Shown in pieces: positions 1-6,451 of a DNA stretch of 9,874 nucleotides. Origin of the DNA: Cellvibrionales bacterium UBA2034 (GTDB lineage: Bacteria > Pseudomonadota > Gammaproteobacteria > Pseudomonadales > UBA7239); NCBI GenBank assembly GCA_002333095.1, contig DDBK01000122.1:3512-13385 (forward strand), written 5' to 3'. Each line of letters starts with the position of its first letter. Within the stretch, counting starts at the first letter, position 1. A program made the translations under genes and the position numbers. The notes below the pieces were generated by a model. That model did not search any database. It was not told the DNA's origin and saw nothing but the letters and a program-made list of their open reading frames with translations.

Positions 1-890
1 CTGACGCGCAGAGAGTACTTTTTTAAGCCTTTCAGGTAAGTGACAAATTTGTCCAGCTGCAGGAAAATCAGCTTGTTACTGTATTTATTGGTCAGTTCTG
101 CGTAAAAAACAGCACCGGCCGGTGCCTCCAGGTTGATCACCAGAGGGTTCTCTTCTTTGTCAGACTTGCTGTCCGCAATCGTGATATGCGGTACCCAGTC
201 TTTCAATGCTTCAGATAGTGTCTTGATATCCCCACTGCTGAGATGCGGGGTATCCGAGCGGTCCAGCATCATGGCGTAAAGGTATATCTGGCGAAGATTC
301 AGTGGTTTGCGGGGAAAAACCAGCACATCAGGCGTTGTCTGGATCAGCAGCTTGTTTTCCGCCGCAATAGAGTAAAGCTTGTGGAACTGACGCCAGATCT
401 GCTGCGGTACCGGCAAATACAATTGCAGGTAGCAATACAGTAAATAAGCCTTATCGGCCATTGCACGCTGGATAGCCGCCCCCAGAATGAATGCCTGCTT
501 GTCCCCCTGTGCCCGGGTTTCTTCCACAACATTATCGTAGGAAGCAGCCAAATGGCTCAGTAGTGCGACAGCCTGCCCCAACAACTCCTGCACGCGTGGC
601 GGGAAAACCGCCGATCTTCCCAGGAAGCGCGAAGTCAGCATATTGAACTTTTCATACACAACGGGGCGGACGGTTTCCAGCAAGGAAAAGACCTGCACAG
701 GCTGCACATCCAGCTCGCTCAACACCTTGAGCACAGCATTAAGGTGCACCATCTGCTCTGAAACGCCCGCGGGCATATTGGCCAGATGGGCTTTCAAGGA
801 TTGCGGGGTCGCCGTACGGAAAAATTTCTCCAGCTGCTTCTCCTGCTGGAGCTGATTCCCTAGCACGTCGCTGATTGCCACTTCTGCCAT
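1..890 (-). CDS. Helix-rich cytoplasmic protein of unknown function, 5' part only
   Basis: Reading the minus strand from an ATG at 888-890 gives 296 codons without a stop, running off the left edge, so the C-terminus is missing. An in-frame ATG ten codons upstream (918-920) is possible, but the start at 890 has a GAGG 8 nt before it. There is no signal peptide or membrane segment. The protein is mostly amphipathic helix, with a notable stretch YLPVPQQIWRQFHKLY at residues 158-173 and a more beta-like, charged part after about residue 232. I do not firmly recognise it. The layout (long helical N-terminus, YLPVP-xxx-W-xx-H-xLY motif) recalls uncharacterised proteobacterial proteins that end in a PilZ-like c-di-GMP domain, but that part would lie outside the window, so this is a weak inference. 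It is divergent from the chemosensory operon. Its reading frame is clean and its GC (about 50%) is normal for the region, so the CDS itself is secure. Confidence 0.8.
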   Translation of the reverse strand, partial: MAEVAISDVLGNQLQQEKQLEKFFRTATPQSLKAHLANMPAGVSEQMVHLNAVLKVLSELDVQPVQVFSLLETVRPVVYEKFNMLTSRFLGRSAVFPPRVQELLGQAVALLSHLAASYDNVVEETRAQGDKQAFILGAAIQRAMADKAYLLYCYLQLYLPVPQQIWRQFHKLYSIAAENKLLIQTTPDVLVFPRKPLNLRQIYLYAMMLDRSDTPHLSSGDIKTLSEALKDWVPHITIADSKSDKEENPLVINLEAPAGAVFYAELTNKYSNKLIFLQLDKFVTYLKGLKKYSLRV

Positions 891-983
891 GTACCAAGCC
901 TCATGAATGCCGTGAACCATAACCCGTTACAAGGTCTTTTTCCACTCCCGGCAGACAGCAAAGCCCTGTGGCATTCAAAAAGA

Positions 984-1012
984 TTGACAATGTTCACATA
1001 TTGGAAAAGTAT
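984..1012 (+). promoter_or_regulatory. Candidate sigma70-type promoter for the chemosensory operon
   Basis: A perfect -35 hexamer TTGACA (984-989) is followed after 17 bp by AAGTAT (1007-1012). This is a weak -10 that keeps the two most important bases (A at the second position, T at the sixth). It would start transcription near 1019, leaving a 5' leader of about 27 nt with the Shine-Dalgarno GAGGAA (1035-1040) 5 nt before the cheY ATG. It lies in the only non-coding gap of the window (891-1045), between divergent genes. No operator-like repeat is obvious in this gap, and I found no convincing promoter for the minus-strand gene. Confidence 0.4.
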
Positions 1013-1045
1013 GCCTGACTCTGCCGAAACTTTTGAGGAAGCTCT

Positions 1046-1423
1046 ATGAAAATGCTGATAGTCGATGACTCCACTGTCATGCAAAGAAAGATCCAGCGGT
1101 CCATCACCCTTGAGCAGGTCACCGATTTTCTTACCGCCAGTAACGGCATGGAAGCAGTCGAGATTTTCCGGCAGGAGCTGCCTGAGCTGGTCACCATGGA
1201 TCTCACTATGCCCGAAATGGATGGTGTTGAATGCGTCAAGCATCTGGTCGAGATCAAACCTGATGTACTGATCCTGGTCATTTCCTCCCTGTCTGACAAG
1301 GCTACCACCATACAGGCCATGAAAAACGGCGCAAAAGGCTTCCTGACCAAGCCTTTTGATGATGAACAGATCAACACGGCACTGGAAGAGCTTCTTGAGG
1401 AAGCGCAGAGTGACGCGTCCTGA
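1046..1423 (+). CDS. cheY: CheY-type single-domain response regulator
   Basis: A 125-residue protein that is a receiver domain and nothing else, the usual length of CheY. The acidic Mg-binding pair is D7-D8 (in LIVDDS), the phospho-accepting aspartate is D52 (in MDLTMPEMDG), the switch Ser is S80 or S81 (VISSLS), and the invariant lysine is K102 (TKPF). It would be phosphorylated by one or both CheA kinases encoded downstream and carry the signal to an output such as a motor; which output is not visible here. The start has a good Shine-Dalgarno, GAGGAA, 5 nt upstream. It is the first gene of the plus-strand operon and stops 16 nt before a CheX-type phosphatase gene, a pairing that suggests CheX acts on this CheY. 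Ser instead of Thr at the switch position is common in this subgroup. Confidence 0.93.
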   Translation: MKMLIVDDSTVMQRKIQRSITLEQVTDFLTASNGMEAVEIFRQELPELVTMDLTMPEMDGVECVKHLVEIKPDVLILVISSLSDKATTIQAMKNGAKGFLTKPFDDEQINTALEELLEEAQSDAS

Positions 1424-1439
1424 CAGGAGAGCAAGACCG

Positions 1440-1886
1440 ATGAAGGATTCCGAACTCCAGATTTTCGTGGATAGCCTGCGATACTACTTTGCCACCAACA
1501 TCGGTGGCACTCTGGACGTTGCTCCCGCCTACCATACCGAAAGCAATGATACGCCGGCCAGCGAATTTACCGGCATTATCGGGGTTAGCGGAGACAAACA
1601 GGGCTGCATATACCTGACAGCAACCCGCGACATGCTCGGGCAGGTATTGTTGGCCATGGGCGAACCTGAAATTGATCCAAGCCTGTTTAATGATGTGATT
1701 GGCGAAATCACCAACACTGTATCTGGCAACGCCAGAAAAGTATTGGGCCCAGGCTTCATGATCTCAGTGCCGATTGTCGTTACTGGTCGGCCGGAATATA
1801 TCCATTTCCCAAGAAACTATGATATTGGCGTGGTTCCGTTTATATGGAACGGCCATAAAGCGTCACTCGTGGTATGTCTGCAATAA
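1440..1886 (+). CDS. cheX: CheX-type CheY-P phosphatase
   Basis: A 148-residue single-domain protein of the CheC/CheX/FliY phosphatase superfamily, which hydrolyse the phospho-aspartate on CheY. Its key helix is FNDVIGEITNTVSGNARK (residues 83-100), carrying the E-x-x-N signature at E89 and N92 that inserts the catalytic Asn and Glu into the CheY active site. A proline follows at P111 (SVPIVV), as in the family. The N-terminal strand-rich part contains GIIGVSGDKQGCIYL (45-59), the usual G-x-x-G-x-x-G entry of the domain. There is one E-x-x-N site, as in CheX, not the two of CheC. The start at 1440 is set by AGGAGA (1425-1430) 9 nt upstream; the frame extends further upstream into cheY, but those codons have no support. 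No CheZ is encoded in the window, so this is the likely signal-termination enzyme. CheX versus a CheC-like name is the only doubt. Confidence 0.85.
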   Translation: MKDSELQIFVDSLRYYFATNIGGTLDVAPAYHTESNDTPASEFTGIIGVSGDKQGCIYLTATRDMLGQVLLAMGEPEIDPSLFNDVIGEITNTVSGNARKVLGPGFMISVPIVVTGRPEYIHFPRNYDIGVVPFIWNGHKASLVVCLQ

Positions 1887-1896
1887 AGGATCCGTG

Positions 1897-2808
1897 ATGA
1901 CACTTCGCAGCAATCAGGTCGTCGCTAGCCGCCCTCAGGCAGGACCACTGGTTGAGCGCCTGATGTTACTACTGAAGCAATTTGCAGGCTTTCGCGCTTC
2001 CCCGCAAATCCAGCGCAAACTGGAGCGCATCTTCCAGAATTCTGCCGACCTGAATGATTTCATCCTCGCCGTTGAAAGAGATGCCACAAAAACTGAACTG
2101 ATTGCTCTGGTGGAAGATCTGACCAATCACGAAACCTATTTTTTTCGTGAGCGTGCACATCTTGATGCAATGGAACAGATCGTGATTCCCGCCTTGATCC
2201 AGAAAAAAAAACAACAAGGCGGCACCAAAAAAATAACACTCTGGTCTGCAGCCTGCGCTACAGGTGAAGAAGCTTATACACTGGCCATGCTGACACTCAA
2301 TACCTTGTTGAAACATGGCATTGGCATCGAGGCAACGCCCGGCAACATTACACTACCACCAGACTGGAAGCTGGAAGTGCTAGGCACAGATATATCGCGG
2401 CAGGCTGTGCGCATCGCAAAAGATGCCCTTTACAGCAGTCGATCGGAAGGGCTTTCATCATTTCGCCAGTTCCCGCAGGAATACCTGCGCTTCTTCGATG
2501 AAGCCGGCCCAAGTCCCGCCAGGGATCGAAAAATTTACCGCATCAAACCGTCAATAACACGCTACACCCGTTTTGACTTATTCAACCTGATGTCGCTAGT
2601 GCCGCCGCAACGTGATATTGATGTTGTTTTCTGTCGCAATGTGCTGATTTACATGGATATTGAATCACAAAAGTCCATTATCCGCTCACTACATCAGTCA
2701 CTGCAATCTGGCGGCAGCCTGATGTTAAGCTTGGTAGATTCGATGGTGGCGCCCGATCTTTTTCGTGAAAACCGCCAGAACAGGTGCGTCATATATGAAA
2801 AGCCCTGA
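1897..2808 (+). CDS. cheR: CheR-type chemoreceptor glutamate methyltransferase
   Basis: A 303-residue protein that transfers methyl groups from S-adenosylmethionine to receptor glutamates for adaptation. The helical N-terminal domain (about 15-95) ends in TNHETYFFRE (76-85), the CheR motif that is usually T-x-N-E-T-x-F-F-R-E. The Rossmann-type domain has the SAM loop WSAACATGEEAYTLA (116-130), GTDIS (163-167) and DVVFCRNVLIYMD (242-254), all diagnostic. Length is normal. The start is ATG 1897 with AAAGGA (1885-1890) 6 nt before it; the frame is open further upstream, but that lies inside cheX. The gap after cheX is 10 bp, and the 3' end overlaps the next gene by 14 bp, suggesting coupled translation. 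One oddity: the G-H-S-E type motif normally found near the C-terminus reads SLVDS here (residues 278-282). Confidence 0.93.
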   Translation: MTLRSNQVVASRPQAGPLVERLMLLLKQFAGFRASPQIQRKLERIFQNSADLNDFILAVERDATKTELIALVEDLTNHETYFFRERAHLDAMEQIVIPALIQKKKQQGGTKKITLWSAACATGEEAYTLAMLTLNTLLKHGIGIEATPGNITLPPDWKLEVLGTDISRQAVRIAKDALYSSRSEGLSSFRQFPQEYLRFFDEAGPSPARDRKIYRIKPSITRYTRFDLFNLMSLVPPQRDIDVVFCRNVLIYMDIESQKSIIRSLHQSLQSGGSLMLSLVDSMVAPDLFRENRQNRCVIYEKP

Positions 2809-4216
2809 GCTGATCACCAGCCACTATCTGACTTTTACCAGCGGGACAAGCTGTTTTGCGGTGCCCGCTGATTGTGTACAGGAAATTCTCTGCCTGCACA
2901 CAGTAACACCACTGCCATTCGTACCCGAGTGCATTGACGGACTGGTAAACATAGAAGGCAAAATCGCCGTACAGGTAAATTTCTCCCACCTGCATGGCCA
3001 GGCGCACCACAAAGGCAAAGAACTGATACTCATTGATACAGGGCGCTCCTTATGCGCACTCAAAGTAGATGAAGTGCTCGGAAGGGTTTCGCTCCCTTCA
3101 GGAAAGATACTGCCTTTCATCACCGATGAGTACACAACTTTTCATGCAGAAATAGACAACATAGAAGCAGATTTTTTCATCGGCACTTATACCAAAAACC
3201 ATATAACAACACTTATCGTTGATCACCAACGTATCGGCCAACTGGTACAGGCTGGTGCAGCAAAAAACACCGGGGAAGGCATACTGGGCAAAATAGATAA
3301 TAGTGACGACCGCGAAGAAGACATGACTATTGCCTGTCTCGTCACCCTTTCCGGAGAAGATCGCTATGCATTTGAATTGAATGGCATTATGGAAATTGTA
3401 GAGGCCGGAGCCTGCACCCCGATTCCAGGCGCACCGGACTATCTGGAGGGCTTTCATCTCGTAAGGGGGCATGCACTACCAGTAATTAATTTGCTTGCAA
3501 TGATTGACCAACCCCAGCCAGCCACCAAAAATAACTGGATCATAATTGTCGAACGGGACAACTTCCGGTATGGATTGCTCGTGAATGCCATTGAAGGCAT
3601 TGTAAATTTTCCACTGGAAAGCTATGAACCAATAGTAGATACAGAAAGCAATCTGTCAGGGCTGTTTATCTATCAAGAAAAAACCACAGTACTATTAAGC
3701 CCCAAACGCATTGTGCACGATGAAATACTCGACATCTTGTCCCAACATGCAACTTTCCAACCCAAAGACCTAGTTTCTACTGTAGAAGAAACAGAACGAT
3801 ACCTCCGGGTCAGTATCTGTGAAAAAACCTATGCCATCCCTCTGGAGAACGTCAAAAGAGTAGCCCAGTTTTTCCCGATGGAAAAAATCAGCGATTACAA
3901 TGACCACATACAGGGAGCCATTGATCTGGATGGCAGCATTATCCCGGTACTCGCTCTTGAAAAAGCACTGGCATTGAAACGACAGACCGCAGAAGGTGAG
4001 TATGTCATTGTCAGCAAGAATCAACACGAATGGGCAATTTGCGTGGATCTTGCGCAAGGCATAGTCGATGTACCTTTATCAAATATCAAGCATATGCAAG
4101 CCGGGAACTCGCACTATATCAACGGCATTGCGCACATAGATGACAATCTGGTTCCGCTACTTGATTTCTCGATACTGCAGAACCAAAAAGAATCAACCAT
4201 AGAACATCAACAATAA
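2795..4216 (+). CDS. Scaffold protein of three tandem CheW domains
   Basis: A 473-residue protein built only of CheW-type domains, about three times the length of an ordinary CheW. Domain 1 is about residues 9-150, domain 2 about 178-312, domain 3 about 333-462, joined by short polar linkers. Each shows the CheW pattern: an opening strand pair with F/Y-A-x-P/E-x-x-x-V-x-E, a central hydrophobic strand before V/I-N/L, and an L-x-V-D/N-x-x-x-G-I/R-V stretch (VDEVLGRV at 91-98, VNAIEGIV at 263-270, VDLAQGIV at 417-424). CheW couples CheA to receptors. The central motif is RG in domain 2 (R224-G225) but EG in domain 1 (E54-G55) and DG in domain 3 (D379-G380). Start chosen at ATG 2795 because AGGTG (2782-2786) sits 8 nt upstream; it lies inside the end of cheR. 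An in-frame GTG at 2765 has less support. It may connect several kinases or receptors in one array. Confidence 0.88.
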   Translation: MKSPELITSHYLTFTSGTSCFAVPADCVQEILCLHTVTPLPFVPECIDGLVNIEGKIAVQVNFSHLHGQAHHKGKELILIDTGRSLCALKVDEVLGRVSLPSGKILPFITDEYTTFHAEIDNIEADFFIGTYTKNHITTLIVDHQRIGQLVQAGAAKNTGEGILGKIDNSDDREEDMTIACLVTLSGEDRYAFELNGIMEIVEAGACTPIPGAPDYLEGFHLVRGHALPVINLLAMIDQPQPATKNNWIIIVERDNFRYGLLVNAIEGIVNFPLESYEPIVDTESNLSGLFIYQEKTTVLLSPKRIVHDEILDILSQHATFQPKDLVSTVEETERYLRVSICEKTYAIPLENVKRVAQFFPMEKISDYNDHIQGAIDLDGSIIPVLALEKALALKRQTAEGEYVIVSKNQHEWAICVDLAQGIVDVPLSNIKHMQAGNSHYINGIAHIDDNLVPLLDFSILQNQKESTIEHQQ

Positions 4217-4231
4217 TCGCCGAGGACTACC

Positions 4232-4657
4232 ATGAGTAATTCTTCAATCAAGACCGGAGCCGACACCATGAGAGTTCTTATTGTTGACGACTCTTTCTTG
4301 ATGAGACGGATTATTCGAAATATTATCGAGAAAGATAACTCTCTGGAAGTGGTAGGCGAAGCGCCTGACGGCATTGTTGCACTGGAAAAAGTAGCAGAAC
4401 TTTCCCCTGATATCATTTTGTTAGATATTGAAATGCCGAACATGGATGGCATTGAGTTTTTGCGCAGAGCCAAACTCGTCACCAGCGCCAAGGTCATTAT
4501 TATTTCTTCTGTTGCCAGAATTGATTCCAAAGAAGCTCGCGAAGTGCTTGAGCTCGGCGCAGTTGATATTATTCCAAAGCCCTCTGGCGTTCTAAGCATT
4601 GATTTCGAGGAGCAGAAGAGCCTTGAGCTGCTAGACGCCATTCATAAATGTCTTTAA
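4232..4657 (+). CDS. Stand-alone response-regulator receiver of CheB type
   Basis: A 141-residue protein consisting of one receiver domain. The acidic pair is D19-D20 (LIVDDS), the phospho-acceptor is D65 (LLDIEMPNMDG), the switch residue is S92 or S93 (IISSVA) and the lysine is K116 in IPKPSG. It resembles the N-terminal half of CheB more than CheY: it has V-V-G-E-A-P-D-G after helix 1, E-L-G-A-V-D-I-I-P-K-P-S-G at the end, and a tail like that leading into the CheB linker, but no methylesterase domain follows and the frame simply stops. A 12-residue N-terminal extension precedes the domain; ATG 4232 is preferred over ATG 4268 because GAGGA (4222-4226) lies 5 nt upstream. The gene sits 15 bp after the triple-CheW gene and 27 bp before a cheA. 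It could be a phosphate sink or a regulator of the full CheB encoded further on; function is inferred only. Confidence 0.88.
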   Translation: MSNSSIKTGADTMRVLIVDDSFLMRRIIRNIIEKDNSLEVVGEAPDGIVALEKVAELSPDIILLDIEMPNMDGIEFLRRAKLVTSAKVIIISSVARIDSKEAREVLELGAVDIIPKPSGVLSIDFEEQKSLELLDAIHKCL

Positions 4658-4670
4658 TGCCTCAAGGCAG

Positions 4671-4688
4671 ATGAGAGCGCCTCTATGA
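4671..4688 (+). other. Five-codon mini-ORF overlapping the first cheA start
   Basis: In the 27-bp gap before cheA, ATG 4671 opens a reading frame of five codons (MRAPL) whose TGA (4686-4688) overlaps the cheA ATG (4685-4687) as ATGA, the layout that lets a terminating ribosome restart. AAGG (4664-4667) lies 3 nt before the mini-ORF start, which is close. The cheA start itself has only a weak GAGAG (4673-4677) 7 nt upstream. Whether it is translated is unknown; it may be chance. Confidence 0.2.
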
Positions 4689-6451
4689 GCAGCATGCTCG
4701 AGCAGTTGTGGCCAATATTTCTCGATGAGGTTAGCGAGAAGCTTGACGCTGTTGAGTCAATGATCATTTCTGCCAGCAATGACCATGCTGATATTGACGC
4801 GCTCTTTCGTGAATTCCATACACTGAAAAGCAGTTTTTCCATGGTCGATTTCAGGGTGCTGATGGAGCTGGCGCATGCATGCGAGGATGTGCTGCAAGCC
4901 TTGCGAAAAAACAGGCATATTCCTGACCAGGAGATTCGCAAGCACTTACTGGATTCTATTGACTGGATGAAACAACAGCTGGCCATGGCCAGCCCCGGCC
5001 AGTACCCGCAGCAAACCAATGAAGCGCTACTGGAAAGGCTCGCACCTTTCAGAACACAGGAAGATGATTCCTATGACAATGCGGCCCCGGCACAACATAT
5101 AGAAACAGAAAAAAATTACGAGTCAGCCTCAAAAAAAATTATTGAGGAGAAAGAGGCACTCGCCGTTGAAACATTGCGAATAAGCAGCAAGAATCTAGAC
5201 AACCTTGTAACTAATATTAGCCAGCTGGCACTGAAAGAAAATGCAATGTCTTCCACAGTTAACGAAGAACAAATTATTTCGTTATTGGCACAAGCCAGAC
5301 AACAATTACAGAAATTACAAAGCGGTGAAAAAGTTAACAGCGATATTATGGAAAACCTGCTAATGGTTTTTTCTGATTATCGCCAGACACTATTGCAAAC
5401 GGATCTCAGCATTCAGGCTTCCATTGCTAACATACAACAAGCAGTACTGGATTTACGGATTATCCCCTTATCAACTATTTTCAATCGTCTGCCGCGTATA
5501 GTCCGCCAGAAAGCCAATACTGCTGGCAAGCAGGTACAGTTAATCATTGAAGGCGGGGAGGTTTCGATTGACAAAGGCATGGTTGAAATTATCTCTGAGC
5601 CACTGATTCATCTACTGCATAACGCGATCATGCATGGCGTTGAGTCCACCCCTGATCGTTTAGCAGCAGGCAAGACTGATACAAGCCGGATCAGTATTAT
5701 AGCCAGCGAACAAGGAAGCTTGCTGCGCATAGAAGTATCGGATGATGGGCAAGGCATTGACTACCGCAGCATTCGAGAAAAAGCTATTCATAAAGGATTC
5801 GCCCAGGCAAACGATGAGCATCAGGATCCGGGATACTGGCTAAACTTCTTGTTTACTCACGGCTTTAACTCTGAAAATACCCATCGCACAACAGGGCTGG
5901 ATATTGTGCGCGAGCAATTGTCCGGCATAGGCGGCGCAATAGATATTTTCAGTACGCCGGGCTCCGGCACACGCTTTGTTATGCGCATGCCAGTAACAGT
6001 AGCCATACAAAGCGCACTTATTGTGTCCGCTGCAGAACAAACTCTGGCAATTCCAACCCGGCACCTTATTGAAATCATTGAATTGCCTCACAATAACCTC
6101 AAAATCTGGCAGAATCAGCCCGCCATTGACCTTCGCGGCAACATGCTTCCTGTATACAGCCTGAGTAATCTGCTAGACATAAAAACAAAAAAAATAAATA
6201 CGCTATCCTCACCTATGATTATGTTACTGATATTGCAGAACGAAAGTTCCTGCATAGCTCTGGCAGTAGATGATGTGTTGGGACGCCAAGAGCTATTCCT
6301 GAGGGATACCCATCAGGATATACGCAACATTCCTGGCGTCAGCGGTATATCTCTACTGGGCAACGGTAACGCAGTTATTATCCTGGACTGCGAAAACCTT
6401 TTCAGGTTAGCCCGAATAAAGCCAGAGGATACAGGTGAACTCCTATGCTGA
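4685..6451 (+). CDS. cheA: CheA-type histidine kinase, compact form
   Basis: A 588-residue cytoplasmic kinase. The HPt domain (about 1-105) has the phospho-histidine H45 in FHTLKSS. A charged linker (about 106-158) follows with no recognisable CheY-binding P2 domain. The dimerisation helices (about 160-260) end in AVLDLRIIPLSTIFNRLPR (253-271), the CheA equivalent of the M-R-M-V-P-I motif. The ATPase domain has the N box with N313 (LLHNAIMHGVE, 310-320), the G1 box DDGQG (353-357) and G-SGT (425-429). A C-terminal CheW-like regulatory domain (about 440-580) keeps RG (484-485). The G2/ATP-lid region is degenerate: HRTTGLDIVR (400-409) stands where S-G-R-G-V-G-M-D-V-V is usual. It would phosphorylate the receivers of this operon if active. 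The translation start has only a weak Shine-Dalgarno. Its 3' end overlaps the next gene by 7 bp. Shorter than typical CheA (about 650 residues), mainly because P2 is absent. Confidence 0.92.
   Translation: MSSMLEQLWPIFLDEVSEKLDAVESMIISASNDHADIDALFREFHTLKSSFSMVDFRVLMELAHACEDVLQALRKNRHIPDQEIRKHLLDSIDWMKQQLAMASPGQYPQQTNEALLERLAPFRTQEDDSYDNAAPAQHIETEKNYESASKKIIEEKEALAVETLRISSKNLDNLVTNISQLALKENAMSSTVNEEQIISLLAQARQQLQKLQSGEKVNSDIMENLLMVFSDYRQTLLQTDLSIQASIANIQQAVLDLRIIPLSTIFNRLPRIVRQKANTAGKQVQLIIEGGEVSIDKGMVEIISEPLIHLLHNAIMHGVESTPDRLAAGKTDTSRISIIASEQGSLLRIEVSDDGQGIDYRSIREKAIHKGFAQANDEHQDPGYWLNFLFTHGFNSENTHRTTGLDIVREQLSGIGGAIDIFSTPGSGTRFVMRMPVTVAIQSALIVSAAEQTLAIPTRHLIEIIELPHNNLKIWQNQPAIDLRGNMLPVYSLSNLLDIKTKKINTLSSPMIMLLILQNESSCIALAVDDVLGRQELFLRDTHQDIRNIPGVSGISLLGNGNAVIILDCENLFRLARIKPEDTGELLC
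4978..4993. repeat. 16-bp perfect palindrome inside the first cheA
   Basis: GCTGGCCATGGCCAGC is a perfect inverted repeat with no central spacer, within codons for the end of the HPt region. It could form a short mRNA fold or be an incidental product of GCC and AGC codon use. No second copy of it was seen in the window, so there is no sign of a binding-site family. Confidence 0.35.

Noticed and set aside
112..125. 14-bp perfect palindrome GCACCGGCCGGTGC
   Set aside because: It lies within the minus-strand coding frame for alternating Ala, Pro and Gly codons, has no second copy, and is not followed by a T-run, so it is probably coincidental.
969..983. TGGCAT start resembling a sigma54 -24 element
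   Set aside because: The required -12 TTGC is absent; AAGA (980-983) stands at that spacing.
1005..1030. AAAAGTAT-N10-GCCGAAAC, resembling a flagellar sigma28 promoter (TAAAGTTT-N11-GCCGATAA)
   Set aside because: The spacer is one base short, and transcription would begin around 1036, inside the Shine-Dalgarno of cheY, leaving almost no ribosome binding site. The TTGACA-based promoter fits better.
994..1434. Long minus-strand open frame opposite cheY
   Set aside because: It lies antisense to a clear receiver domain and its translation is Ser/Cys/Met-rich without recognisable structure; it is a coding shadow.
1356..1439. Upstream in-frame extension of cheX beginning within cheY
   Set aside because: It would overlap cheY by 68 bp, gives an Arg-rich leader without family similarity, and a proper Shine-Dalgarno precedes ATG 1440.
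2765..2794. GTG 2765 as start of the triple-CheW protein
   Set aside because: The extra ten residues are not part of a CheW fold, the overlap with cheR would rise to 44 bp, and AGGTG is well spaced for ATG 2795 instead.
4658..4669. TGCCTCAAGGCA inverted repeat after the stand-alone receiver gene, as a possible terminator
   Set aside because: The stem is only 4-5 bp with a tiny loop and no T-run, and the operon clearly continues into cheA.
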